64,000 bases of DNA from Ketobacter sp. MCCC 1A13808 (GTDB taxonomy: Bacteria; Pseudomonadota; Gammaproteobacteria; Pseudomonadales; Ketobacteraceae). Under the pieces are notes generated by a model. That model was not told the DNA's origin and searched no databases. It saw nothing but the letters and a program-made list of their open reading frames with translations. Position numbers and translations under genes: made by a program. How positions within the stretch are numbered: position 1 is the first letter of the stretch; each line of letters begins with the position of its first letter. Shown here one piece after another: positions 1-9,233 of the stretch. The stretch lies in contig NZ_VRKW01000002.1 in NCBI RefSeq assembly GCF_009746715.1, positions 434,001-498,000 of the forward strand, written 5' to 3'.

Positions 1-175
1 AATGCCGGCAACTGTCTGCAATGAGCGCCTTCCAACTGCTGGCATCGTACAGAACATCAGAGGCCGGGGCCGTCGGTAGCGCGGTTTGTGCCCCTGGTTC
101 AGGCTGCTTGAGCGCACAGGCAGCCATGATGCAACAGCCGCACAACAGCAAAACCCATTTCATCTGGTTGGTCAT
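1..175 (-). CDS. Lipoprotein, N-terminal fragment (runs off left edge)
   Basis: The first 58 residues of a minus-strand gene are visible; the rest lies outside the window. The protein starts with a lysine-containing n-region, a hydrophobic stretch and a lipobox-like IMAAC ending at Cys20, so it is probably an outer-membrane or inner-membrane lipoprotein. A low-complexity Pro/Ala/Thr linker follows, then a stretch containing SSWKAL and SCRH that would begin the folded part. The start at 175 is supported by AAGGA about nine bases upstream; Met5 is a weaker alternative. I do not recognise the family, and the function is unknown. Confidence 0.6.
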   Translation of the reverse strand, partial: MTNQMKWVLLLCGCCIMAACALKQPEPGAQTALPTAPASDVLYDASSWKALIADSCRH

Positions 176-415
176 GGTGACAAATCCTTGGTGGCGCGTT
201 CCGGATGGAATCAGAGCTGCCAACCATGCCACAAACCGGATGGACATGGGAATAGGCAAGCCCAGCCGATTTCTATGACAACCAATTTCCACAAACGGTA
301 CAAATGCACATTCCTTTGGTGAACAGAGACAAGAATTCGGACTATTAGCGCTGTATCATGGCCACCTTACCCAGCTGCTTCAACAAACAGAGCCAACAAA
401 AGACATGGACCTATC

Positions 416-1612
416 ATGATCAAGCACCGAACTGCAGCCCACATTCTCGATGCGTTAGTCATCGGTGGCGGCACTTCCGGATTGACCGCCGCCTTCTACC
501 TTAATCAGCAGGGTATCGCCCCCGTTGTTTTGGAAGCCCGTGATCAGGTCGCCACCTCCTGGCGTGAGCGCCATCCTCAACTGGCACTCAACACCCACCG
601 TTTGTTGTCTTCTTTACCGGGCAAATCCTTGTCACTACGCCATGGCGGGTTTATCAAGCGCGACCATTATGCTCGATACCTGGAACGCTACAGTGACTGG
701 CTACAACAAGAGCAGGATATTGATATTCAATTTAACACCCGGGTGCAACGTGTCCGGCGCACCACAGACGCATGGCAGGTGGACACCAACAATGGCACCT
801 GGCTTGCGCAGAACCTGGTGATCGCTACCGGAGCCGATCGAATTCCTTATACACCACATTGGCCCGGGCTTTCCGGCTATCTGAACGAGCATAAACATGC
901 AGCGGATTTCGGTTCGGTGGCACAGTACCGTGATCGAAGAGTGCTTATTGTCGGCGCTGGCAACTCTGCGATGGATATCGCCAACCATCTGGTTCGCTCC
1001 GGGCAGTGCAAATCTATTTCTGTATCCACCCGCAGCGGAGGCCATATTCTACCCACCCGGTTTCTCGGTTTTCCACTGCAGCTGATGACACCGCTGTTAG
1101 TTCGCTTGCCGCTGAAAATGCAGGATCGTCTGGTTAGCCTGATTTCCACCTTCTGTTTAGGCGACCTGACAAAGTGGAACTTCAATTCCCCGCTTGAGGG
1201 AGTCTGTTCGCGACTGGCCCGACAGGGGTTGACCCCGGGGTTCGATGAAGGCTGCGTAGCCGCGATAAAATCCGGTGAGATAAAAATTCTGCCAGGTATT
1301 GAACAATTTAATCAGCAGGATGTGCAGTTCACCAACGGTGAAACCCAGGCGTTTGATAACGTTATCTTTGCCACCGGCTACCGCTCGGGGTTGGAAAGCT
1401 TGCTCAAACCCTTTGATGCAGTCGATAGCGAGGGCCGGCCGCTGGTGCATGCACCGGAGGCGGACGCCAGCAACCCGGGTTTATGGTTATTCGGCATGCA
1501 AAATAAAGTGGAAGGCAATTTTCTGGCCCGCCAGAAAGAGGCACGTAAAATGGCCCGCCAAATCCGTAAAGACCAAAGCAGTCCCCGTCTGGAACCGGCA
1601 ATACAACATTAG
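416..1612 (+). CDS. FAD/NAD(P)-dependent flavin monooxygenase-like oxidoreductase
   Basis: A 398-residue protein with two Rossmann dinucleotide-binding motifs: GGGTSG at residues 17-22 (FAD) and GAGNS at 180-184 (NADPH). The late FATGYRSGLE segment is the ATG motif of class B flavoproteins. This arrangement is typical of single-component flavin monooxygenases (FMO/YUCCA/CzcO-like), which use NADPH and O2 to oxygenate soft nucleophiles or ketones. No signal peptide is seen, so it should be cytosolic. It is a single gene, 135 bp before the BASS transporter. I do not see a clean Baeyer-Villiger fingerprint between the two Rossmann folds, so the substrate cannot be assigned. Confidence 0.85.
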   Translation: MIKHRTAAHILDALVIGGGTSGLTAAFYLNQQGIAPVVLEARDQVATSWRERHPQLALNTHRLLSSLPGKSLSLRHGGFIKRDHYARYLERYSDWLQQEQDIDIQFNTRVQRVRRTTDAWQVDTNNGTWLAQNLVIATGADRIPYTPHWPGLSGYLNEHKHAADFGSVAQYRDRRVLIVGAGNSAMDIANHLVRSGQCKSISVSTRSGGHILPTRFLGFPLQLMTPLLVRLPLKMQDRLVSLISTFCLGDLTKWNFNSPLEGVCSRLARQGLTPGFDEGCVAAIKSGEIKILPGIEQFNQQDVQFTNGETQAFDNVIFATGYRSGLESLLKPFDAVDSEGRPLVHAPEADASNPGLWLFGMQNKVEGNFLARQKEARKMARQIRKDQSSPRLEPAIQH

Positions 1613-1747
1613 TATTTTTTGCCCTTAATCAGCTTTTCAGTTCAATCGGCAAAAAAGCACGTTCAACTGCTCATTCGGTTATTTATTAAATTGAATTGAG
1701 CAAATCATCATGATGAAGTGCCGGAATCTGTCTACGGGAGATTCCCC

Positions 1748-2662
1748 ATGTCTGACTTGCTGCTGTCCACCGCGTTACCCCTGACGTTGATATTCATTAT
1801 GTTCGGGATGGGCATGACGCTCACAATCGCCGACTTCGTTCGTCTGAAAGAATACCCCAACGCCATCGCCGCCGGGCTCGGTGGGCAGCTGCTGTTATTG
1901 CCCCTGATGGGCGGATTCCTGGCCGTATTCTGGGGACTGACACCCGAGTTTGCCATTGGCATGGTTATTCTGGCGGCCTGCCCCGGTGGCACCACCTCCA
2001 ACGTGGTGTCCTTTCTTGCCAAGGGGGACCGGCCACTTTCCATCACATTAACCGCAGTGAATAGTTTCGTTGTGGTTTTTACCATCCCCTTATACACGGC
2101 CTTGGCGATACAGTATTTTGCCGGCGCAACCGACACCACCATTAAAATTCCCACCGCCCAATTGATGTTCAGTGTGTTCGCTTATACCGTGATTCCCGTG
2201 AGCCTGGGTATGCTGGTGCGGCGCTTGGCACCCGGGTTCGCCCGCGGCGTCGGCCCCTTTTACGACAAAATAGCTGCGATTGCATTTACCCTGATTGTCC
2301 TGTTGATTGTATGGAGCAGCCAGGACAGCCTGATGACCATTTTGCCAATGGTCGGCGGCATAACCATCACCCTGAGCCTGGTGATGACCGGAATCGGGTT
2401 TCTGTTAGCCCACTTATTGGCGATGCCAAAGCAACAGGCGATTACGCTGGCCATCGAAATCGGAATCCAGAATACCGTATTGGGAATGGCCGTGGCCGCG
2501 ATGCTGGATGGTGTCAATGGTTTAAGTGGCGAACTGATGCTGGTGCCTTGCGCAGTCTACGGGTTGATCATGTATGGCCCCGCTATCGTGATGATCCTAA
2601 TCGGACGGCGCGAGAATTCCGTGCAAACGGCTCGGGCAGTGAGCTCTGATCTCACCCGTTAG
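1748..2662 (+). CDS. Bile acid:sodium symporter (BASS) family transporter
   Basis: A hydrophobic protein of about 304 residues with roughly ten predicted membrane segments. A loop around PGGTTSNVVSFLAKGD matches the conserved sodium-site crossover region of the BASS/SBF family, which includes bacterial ASBT homologues. These carriers move organic anions such as bile acids, pantoate or keto acids with Na+. An in-frame start exists 30 bp upstream, but GGGAG at 1736-1740 places the start at 1748. The stop codon directly abuts the stop of the convergent EamA transporter, with no spacer. The substrate cannot be read from sequence. Confidence 0.88.
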   Translation: MSDLLLSTALPLTLIFIMFGMGMTLTIADFVRLKEYPNAIAAGLGGQLLLLPLMGGFLAVFWGLTPEFAIGMVILAACPGGTTSNVVSFLAKGDRPLSITLTAVNSFVVVFTIPLYTALAIQYFAGATDTTIKIPTAQLMFSVFAYTVIPVSLGMLVRRLAPGFARGVGPFYDKIAAIAFTLIVLLIVWSSQDSLMTILPMVGGITITLSLVMTGIGFLLAHLLAMPKQQAITLAIEIGIQNTVLGMAVAAMLDGVNGLSGELMLVPCAVYGLIMYGPAIVMILIGRRENSVQTARAVSSDLTR

Positions 2663-3574
2663 TTAGCGGTCCGAAATAATCAGACCGATGCCTCCGAGTA
2701 TGACCACGCTGCAAATGAGCAAACGCAGACTAATCGCTTCGCCCAGCAACACTACACCCGCCAGCGCCGTAATCACTGGCACACTGAGCTGGACGCTCGC
2801 AGCTTGGGCCGATTTCAATCCCGGCAACGCCGCATACCAGATCGCATACCCCAACCCGGAAGTCAGGCCGCCGGATAATATCGCGTAGACTGTCGCGAAA
2901 CTGTTCCAATTCAGGTCTGAAATGCGCAAAAAGCGAGTGTCTCCGCTAAAATCGGCCGGCGCGACCAACACCACCATTAATATCAATACAGAAAGGGGAA
3001 ACGCCCGCAGGAAATTGGCGGCGGTTGCTACCAAAGGATCCGCGACACCCCGCCCTAAAATAGAATACACACCCCACGCAGTTCCGGAGATCAGCATGAG
3101 AGCGGCCGGCACCACCGGAGGCGCTGCCAACCCCGGCAACAACAAAGCAATCAGCCCGGCTACTGCCAGCAAAAACCCGGCAACGGCGACCGGCCTCAAT
3201 CGCTCGCCCCGCCGGAGTCCAATCAAAATCATACTGACCTGCACGGCACCGAACAACAATAATGCCCCGGTGGCTGCAGTCAGGTTTCGATAAGCGAAAG
3301 AAAAGGTTATCGCGTAGATAAATAACGCCAAAGCAGGCATCCAACCACCCTGCCGGATCCATGCGAATGCACGCCCGCGCCGCCCGGAGGAGCGCAAGCC
3401 CACCAGCGCCGTCAACACAACTGCGCCCGCCAACAGCCGCAGAACGGTGAAAGAAGTGGCGTCCAGGGCCCCATCGCGCAATGCTAAACGGCCGATGACG
3501 GAATTACCCGCAAACGCCAGCATGGCCAACATCGTCAGCAGTAAAGTACGCGAAAACGAACGTTCGGAATCCAA
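2663..3574 (-). CDS. EamA/DMT-superfamily transporter
   Basis: A protein of 303 residues with about ten hydrophobic segments arranged as two EamA repeats. The N-terminal part contains LAFAGNSVIGRLAL and the second half ALMLISGTAWGVYSILGRG, typical of drug/metabolite transporters that export amino acids or other small metabolites. The start codon is TTG with AAGGTG upstream; no ATG lies at a sensible position, so the exact start is uncertain. It converges with the BASS transporter with zero spacing and probably has no shared function with it. Family assignment is secure; the substrate is unknown. Confidence 0.87.
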   Translation of the reverse strand: MDSERSFSRTLLLTMLAMLAFAGNSVIGRLALRDGALDATSFTVLRLLAGAVVLTALVGLRSSGRRGRAFAWIRQGGWMPALALFIYAITFSFAYRNLTAATGALLLFGAVQVSMILIGLRRGERLRPVAVAGFLLAVAGLIALLLPGLAAPPVVPAALMLISGTAWGVYSILGRGVADPLVATAANFLRAFPLSVLILMVVLVAPADFSGDTRFLRISDLNWNSFATVYAILSGGLTSGLGYAIWYAALPGLKSAQAASVQLSVPVITALAGVVLLGEAISLRLLICSVVILGGIGLIISDR

Positions 3575-3605
3575 CCGGATACATCACCTTGTTGAGAATA
3601 AATGG

Positions 3606-5651
3606 CTACCGGAAGGCAGAAGAAGTAATCTCTGCCAATCCGCTGCGCGGTGCCACCTGAAAGCGGAACCATTGACCGGGAATGGCAACCTGAGGGTTGT
3701 ACCAGCGTAACTGATAGCGGGACATGCCGTGCTGCAAATCTTCCAGATAACGAATTTGCATATCATAACCTTCATCACTGACCGGCTGAAACGCACCGCT
3801 CATGAGCGGCGTAAAGTGCTCGCCGTCGGCACTGGCTTCGATCTGCATCAACGGCTGGTGCAACTCCATATCCGAGGTTGCCACATCCACATAATCCCAC
3901 TGCCAGTAGGGTTCAGTATCCACAGTCCCTGCCACAAATCGGGGTACCCGCACCTGCATTCGCTGGCCCTCCGGTTTGCGCTCTTGGGGAAAAAAATGGC
4001 GACTGACCAGACTAAAGGCCCAGCTTTCCGGCATTTCTGACAAGCCCGGCTGTAACGACATATCCTTCACTAAGCGCGCCGATTGTCGGGCTAAAAACTC
4101 CGTAGTTCGAGGCCCATACAAGGTATGGCCACCCTCGTACCACTGCGCTGAATATTCCTCATCTGTCACGCTATATCCGAAAAAGCCGTTACTATGGCTG
4201 CTCACCACCACCTGTTCGACCGACTCCGGTGCCACCTTCGTGACGGCCTTCCCGATTCGGTTTCCGGCCTCCAGGGTGATTTCAAAGGGCAACCCCACCA
4301 GCAGTAATTCGTTCAACTGAAACACATGCAAAACCAATTTATGCGGATAACGGGACGGTGCCAATGCCCATTGCTGCAGCCCGGATAACATCCAGCGTTT
4401 CTCACGGTGACAATCCCGTTCACCACTGTCCGGCCAGCCGCGCTGAAACCATGGAATATAAGAAACCGGGAACACTTCATCGTCTTTGGCAGCCCCCACA
4501 ATTGCAGTGCCGGCAATGGCCCGCTCGCACAACAGTTTATCCGGATCGGAAACCGGATCAAGCAAGTCCAGCTCGCGCTGAGCCGTTGTGATCCGCACCT
4601 GATCTGTGAGCTGCGAATCCAGACTCGAAAAAATCTGCCAGGCCTGGTCTGACAACGCCAAGCCAATACGGCGGGTTTCACTGTCACCGCGCATTCCCTT
4701 CCGGTAATTAGGATTATTATCTGCATGGTTGGCTTCGAACGGACCGTGTACCGGTTGCCAAGGTGGTTGATAATGGCTCGCTATACGCTGTTCCAGATCC
4801 CGCTCGAAGAAGGCCCAGACATCACCGTGATAGGGATGGGTAAACGGGGGTATACCGGTACCATGAATGGCGAAAGTGGAAAACGCACCCATAGGTTTGA
4901 ATTCACCAGAATCAGTCTGGCCGTCTATCCGCACCAAGGTTAGTTGCGGATTCACTGCGCGTAAGGCAGCGGCGTCATTCTGCTGCTTACCAGCCACATT
5001 ATTATTCTTTACGTACGCCCCCATAGCCCTGTTTTTGGTAACGCCGTAAATAGACTGGGTGCCGATAGCCACTTTCGCTGGCCGCTGCTGCTGAAAAGCG
5101 GCGATCACCGCATCGGCTATTTGCGACACCAGAAACTCAAACACATCCGGATCAAAACCCGGATTGTCGGAACCGAAGATGTTGTAAAAATCGCTGGACA
5201 AATACTGTCCTGGGCCGCTGTGAGTATGAGTGGCATGCAAGCTGATGTTATGGAAGGCGACATCGGTTTGCCGGGCAACGGCTTCGGATACTTTACGCAG
5301 CAGCAATAACGAACTGGCCGGTAAATCCGCCTGGATCACCACCATCGGCTCCCCCGCCACCGGCTTTAAGTAAAACGCACGGGCTTTCAGGCGGGTACGA
5401 AAACCATCAGCCTGTCGGGCCCAGGCTGAATACCCCATTTTAGGAATCCCGATGGGGGTGGTGATGTCCCGCACCCCTATGCCCGCCATAAATTGCTCCT
5501 GGGCGGGTACTTGCAACGGTGCTAACCGATCAATACTAACGGTAGTCTGGGGATAGGTGAGAAATGGCCACATCACTCCCAGACCCGCAGCCAACGCCAA
5601 CACCAAACCGGCTGACAGCCCCCAGATGATTATTTTTATCGGTTTCTTCAT
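3606..5651 (-). CDS. Neutral/alkaline non-lysosomal ceramidase-family hydrolase, membrane anchored
   Basis: A 681-residue protein. Residues 8-30 form an uncleaved signal anchor or signal peptide. The body begins with AGIGVRDITTPIG and carries SLHATHTHSGPGQY, the histidine-rich zinc motif of PF04734 neutral ceramidases, then AIHGTGI and, late, EEYSAQWYEGGHTLYGP, another family hallmark. These enzymes hydrolyse the amide bond of ceramide to sphingosine and fatty acid outside the cytoplasm. The region where Pseudomonas ceramidase carries its conserved GDVS-type segment reads HGDVWAFF here, so activity on ceramide itself is unproven. A true substrate could be another N-acyl lipid, since the family is also found in bacteria that make no sphingolipid. 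The C-terminal 150 residues look beta-rich. Confidence 0.85.
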   Translation of the reverse strand: MKKPIKIIIWGLSAGLVLALAAGLGVMWPFLTYPQTTVSIDRLAPLQVPAQEQFMAGIGVRDITTPIGIPKMGYSAWARQADGFRTRLKARAFYLKPVAGEPMVVIQADLPASSLLLLRKVSEAVARQTDVAFHNISLHATHTHSGPGQYLSSDFYNIFGSDNPGFDPDVFEFLVSQIADAVIAAFQQQRPAKVAIGTQSIYGVTKNRAMGAYVKNNNVAGKQQNDAAALRAVNPQLTLVRIDGQTDSGEFKPMGAFSTFAIHGTGIPPFTHPYHGDVWAFFERDLEQRIASHYQPPWQPVHGPFEANHADNNPNYRKGMRGDSETRRIGLALSDQAWQIFSSLDSQLTDQVRITTAQRELDLLDPVSDPDKLLCERAIAGTAIVGAAKDDEVFPVSYIPWFQRGWPDSGERDCHREKRWMLSGLQQWALAPSRYPHKLVLHVFQLNELLLVGLPFEITLEAGNRIGKAVTKVAPESVEQVVVSSHSNGFFGYSVTDEEYSAQWYEGGHTLYGPRTTEFLARQSARLVKDMSLQPGLSEMPESWAFSLVSRHFFPQERKPEGQRMQVRVPRFVAGTVDTEPYWQWDYVDVATSDMELHQPLMQIEASADGEHFTPLMSGAFQPVSDEGYDMQIRYLEDLQHGMSRYQLRWYNPQVAIPGQWFRFQVAPRSGLAEITSSAFR

Positions 5652-5848
5652 AAAGCCAACGACTCCCGCCCCATGCCATGCACGAGGGTACTAAAGATAG
5701 CGCCCCGAATCCCCACCGGCGGTTGCCGGATTATGCACTCAGCCCGCTATAATAACGCGCCAATAACGCCGCAAAATAAGTACACTAAAACTGGACTAAT
5801 CACCTAAATCGCTTCATCTTAAAAAAAACTCCCTGCGGACATTGCACC

Positions 5849-7333
5849 ATGGGCAAGGACATAGAACAGGATACCTTCAGTCAGGCTGATTACGAACGTT
5901 TCAATCAGAAAATCCGTGACAATCTGAAGGCAGTGAATCAATTGCTAGTCACTCCGGGTTTCGGGATCGGGGAGACCACTTTGGGTGCAGAACTGGAATT
6001 TTATCTTGTGGACCCTCAGGGCAACCCCTCCCCCTGCAATCAACGCTTGCTCAAGGCGGCAAATCTCCCGCAACTGACACCGGAACTGAACCGCTTTAAC
6101 CTGGAATACAATTTATCCCCACAGCCATTCAAAGGGGCTCCGTTTGCCGCGTTTGAACATGAACTCCTCAATGCTATTCAACACGTCAATCAACTGGCTC
6201 AGCAATACCAGACAGAATTGGTTCCAATCGGCATTTTACCGACCTTGACCATTGATCACTTCGGCCCGCAGATGATGACAGACCTGCCCCGCTACCGTGC
6301 CATGGACAATGCTTTGCGCACCCTCCGCGGCGGCCCGTTCAAAATAAACATCGATGGTAACCCGCCCTTGGACTTAACCTGGAACGACGTTACTCTGGAG
6401 GGTGCCAACACTTCTTTCCAGCTCCATTGGCGGGTGACCCCGCAGCAATTTTCAAATGCGTTTAATGCCGTGCAATTAGTAACCCCCGTGGTATTGGGGC
6501 TGGCCGCTAACTCACCCTATCTGTTCGGGCACGAGTTATGGGAAGAAACCCGGATTGCGTTATTTAAACAATCAATTGATTGCCGTGATTCAGACCACGC
6601 AAAGTACCCCGCCAGAGTCTATTTCGGTAACGGCTGGATACGACAGGGAGCGGAGGAGTTATTTGCCTCCACTGTTGCGCTCTTCCCTCCAATCATGCCG
6701 GTGGTCAGTGATGAAGACCCGCTGGCCAAAATAGCCAGACAAGAACTGCCACACCTGCATGAACTGCAACTGCATCAGGGGAGCACCTGGCCCTGGAACC
6801 GGGTTATCTACGACCACCATAACGACGGCCATATCCGCATTGAAATGCGAGCATTGCCCGCCGGTCCCAGCCTTGAAGACATGAGTGCCAACAGTGCGTT
6901 CCTATTAGGGAGCGCCATGGCATTACAGGATTCCATGCCACAGCGCATTAACCTGTTGCCCTTTAAATACGCCGAACACAATTTCTATCGGGCCGCGCAA
7001 CTAGGACTGGATACCAGCTTGCTTTGGCCCTCTTCCAGCCAGGTCAAAGTCGTTGAATACGATCTACTGAAATTGGCCCGGCGTCTGCTGCCGCTGGCAA
7101 GAGACAGCTTGCTCGAAGCCGGGTTGGAGACCGCAGAATGTCAGCGCATGATCGAAAATATACAGCAGCGCATTGACATGAAAGTCAACGGTGCACGCTG
7201 GCAAAAAAACATCACCCGCCAATTTCGGCAACAGGGATGTTCACAACAAGACGCTCTCAGCAGCATGTTTCAACGCTACCGGCAGCATTTTTACTCCGGA
7301 AAATCCATCAGCCAATGGGATACCCAGTTATGA
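5849..7333 (+). CDS. GCS2-type glutamate-cysteine ligase / carboxylate-amine ligase family
   Basis: A 494-residue cytosolic protein of the PF04107 (GCS2) carboxylate-amine ligase fold. The LGAELEFYLVD segment near residues 48-58 holds the metal-binding glutamates of the glutamine-synthetase-like fold; the later HIRIEMRALPAGPS segment carries the second acidic/basic cluster. Family members join an amine to the gamma-carboxyl of glutamate or a related acid using ATP. The gene overlaps the next one by four bases (ATGA), so the two are translationally coupled: a putative amide-forming ligase with an amide-cleaving M14-type hydrolase. That pairing argues against simple glutathione synthesis and for a modified amino acid or peptide as product (inference). 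Confidence 0.8.
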   Translation: MGKDIEQDTFSQADYERFNQKIRDNLKAVNQLLVTPGFGIGETTLGAELEFYLVDPQGNPSPCNQRLLKAANLPQLTPELNRFNLEYNLSPQPFKGAPFAAFEHELLNAIQHVNQLAQQYQTELVPIGILPTLTIDHFGPQMMTDLPRYRAMDNALRTLRGGPFKINIDGNPPLDLTWNDVTLEGANTSFQLHWRVTPQQFSNAFNAVQLVTPVVLGLAANSPYLFGHELWEETRIALFKQSIDCRDSDHAKYPARVYFGNGWIRQGAEELFASTVALFPPIMPVVSDEDPLAKIARQELPHLHELQLHQGSTWPWNRVIYDHHNDGHIRIEMRALPAGPSLEDMSANSAFLLGSAMALQDSMPQRINLLPFKYAEHNFYRAAQLGLDTSLLWPSSSQVKVVEYDLLKLARRLLPLARDSLLEAGLETAECQRMIENIQQRIDMKVNGARWQKNITRQFRQQGCSQQDALSSMFQRYRQHFYSGKSISQWDTQL

Positions 7334-8373
7334 GTTTCGGCAACCCGCACATTCGCTATTGGTTCAACCCGGCGCCGGCTGATTTGGGAGAATCCGAGGA
7401 GCAGTTTTTGCGTGCACTGGGTGGCCCCGCGGTACTGCATATTCCGGGTAAAGACCGCAGCCGTAACCGTGCCATCTGCACCCTACTGCATGGAAACGAA
7501 CCGTCCGGCACCCGGGCAATCCTGCGCTGGTTAAAGCAAGCCGTTGCACCCGCCGTTGACGTCTTATGTTTTTTCGGCTCAGTCAAAACCGCGCTCACCG
7601 AGCCCCTGTTTCACTACCGCCAGCTGCCCGGCGAACCGGACCTGAATCGCTGTTTCAAGCCGCCGTTCGACACTCATCAGGGTTCTACCGCAAAAGCAAT
7701 ATTGGACACGCTGATCGAGATGCATCCCGAAGCTTTGATTGATATTCATAATACGTCCGGGATGGGGCCCTCCTTTGCGGTATCCATGAACCAGGACCGC
7801 ACCCACAAAGCATTGGCGGGTTTGTTCACAAAGCGTATGCTGGTGACCGGATTAAAATTGGGTGCCCTTTTTGAATACAGCGAACGCAATGTCGCCACGG
7901 TCACCATAGAATGTGGCGGTTCACAGGACCCGAGAGCAGACCAGATCGCCTATCAGGGAATAATGCGCTTTGTGACCGAGGAAGACGTACTTGACCCTAA
8001 ACCGGCAGATTGGGATCTGGAAGTGCTACTTGAACCGGTGAGGCTGGAACTGACAGGCGATACCCGCATCAGTTATGGCAACCAGGAAGACGCACAGGCG
8101 GACATCACACTGCCGCCGGATGTTGAAAATCACAATTTTGGCCGGGTCAGCCGGGAAGTGCAGCTCGGCTGGGTTAACCCGCTAAGCTGGCACAAGCTGA
8201 AGATGAATGCGCCTGACGGCAAGGACGTGAAAGATAAATTGCTGCGTCTGGAAGGTCGCAGCTTGTTCCCGGCACAGGCACTAAAGCTGTTTATGATCAC
8301 CACCAATCCGGCGATCGCCCTGAGCGATTGTGTATTCTATGCCGTAAGGGATAGTGGCAGCGATATCGATTAG
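7330..8373 (+). CDS. Succinylglutamate desuccinylase/aspartoacylase-family zinc hydrolase
   Basis: A 347-residue protein of the AstE/AspA branch of M14 zinc hydrolases. HGNEPSG supplies zinc ligands His54 and Glu57, DIHNTSG supplies the third ligand His140, and TVTIECGG supplies a plausible catalytic glutamate near 194. Such enzymes cleave N-acyl or amide bonds of acylated amino acids. An in-frame start lies 93 bp upstream inside the ligase gene, but the ATG at 7330 that overlaps the upstream stop fits homologues and coupling best. The substrate is probably the product or a precursor of the neighbouring GCS2-type ligase (inference). Confidence 0.83.
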   Translation: MSFGNPHIRYWFNPAPADLGESEEQFLRALGGPAVLHIPGKDRSRNRAICTLLHGNEPSGTRAILRWLKQAVAPAVDVLCFFGSVKTALTEPLFHYRQLPGEPDLNRCFKPPFDTHQGSTAKAILDTLIEMHPEALIDIHNTSGMGPSFAVSMNQDRTHKALAGLFTKRMLVTGLKLGALFEYSERNVATVTIECGGSQDPRADQIAYQGIMRFVTEEDVLDPKPADWDLEVLLEPVRLELTGDTRISYGNQEDAQADITLPPDVENHNFGRVSREVQLGWVNPLSWHKLKMNAPDGKDVKDKLLRLEGRSLFPAQALKLFMITTNPAIALSDCVFYAVRDSGSDID

Positions 8374-8466
8374 TAGAGGCTTGCACATTCAGCCTGGGTT
8401 AAGTTTGGTCTTAGGATAATGAACCGGTCTAATCGTCATTAATCGCCCGAGATTTGAGACCTGCCT

Positions 8467-9219
8467 GTGGAAGAATACCAGACCCTGCTAAGCACCCTTG
8501 CCCTAACCATGGGCTTATCCTGGGCCAGCGGCATCAACCTTTACGCTGCCTTGCTGGTGCTGGGCCTCGGCGGTTCCACCGGTAATATAGACCTGCCAGC
8601 CGACCTGCAAGTGTTGCAGGATCCCTTAGTGATTATGGCAGCGGGCGCTATGTACGCTGTGGAATTCTTCGCCGACAAAACGCCCGGGGTCGATTCAGGG
8701 TGGGATACTTTGCATACCTTTATCCGCATACCCGCAGGCGCCATGCTCGCAGCAGGTGCCGTAGGTGACGTCACCCCCGGACTGGAAATTGCAGCCGGTA
8801 TAATGGGCGGTGGCATAGCCGCTACCTCCCACGCAACCAAAGCCGGCACCCGGCTGTTGATTAATACATCCCCTGAACCGGTCACCAACTGGATCGCGTC
8901 TTTCAGCGAGGATTTTCTGGTCATCGCAGGGCTGTGGACCGCGCTAAATCACCCCGTTGCTTTCTTAGTATTTCTTCTGTGCTTTGTCCTGATGGTGATC
9001 TGGCTATTACCCAAAATATATCGTGCATTAAAATTGATGATCACAAAAATCGGCCAGTGGCTGGGTATTCTTGCCCAACCGGAAACCCCGGACAGATCAG
9101 GCCAAGAGCACTATCTGGACAAGCTGGCTCGGCTCAAACAACTTTTGGATCAAGGCGCATTGACAGAAGAAGAATTCCGGCGAGAAAAAAAACTGCTGCT
9201 TAAGCCCGGTATTAGCTGA
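8467..9219 (+). CDS. DUF4126 membrane protein with C-terminal SHOCT domain
   Basis: A 250-residue protein starting with GTG. The first 190 residues contain several glycine- and alanine-rich hydrophobic segments typical of DUF4126 membrane proteins (MGLSWASGINLYAALLVLG, and a GGGIAATSHATKAG turn). The last 30 residues, LARLKQLLDQGALTEEEFRR onward, form a short SHOCT domain, a helical hairpin often found at the ends of membrane proteins and thought to mediate oligomer or partner binding. No pathway is known for DUF4126. It stands alone, 14 bp from the end of the convergent GGDEF-EAL gene. Confidence 0.8.
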   Translation: MEEYQTLLSTLALTMGLSWASGINLYAALLVLGLGGSTGNIDLPADLQVLQDPLVIMAAGAMYAVEFFADKTPGVDSGWDTLHTFIRIPAGAMLAAGAVGDVTPGLEIAAGIMGGGIAATSHATKAGTRLLINTSPEPVTNWIASFSEDFLVIAGLWTALNHPVAFLVFLLCFVLMVIWLLPKIYRALKLMITKIGQWLGILAQPETPDRSGQEHYLDKLARLKQLLDQGALTEEEFRREKKLLLKPGIS

Positions 9220-9233
9220 AAAAATACCATCGC

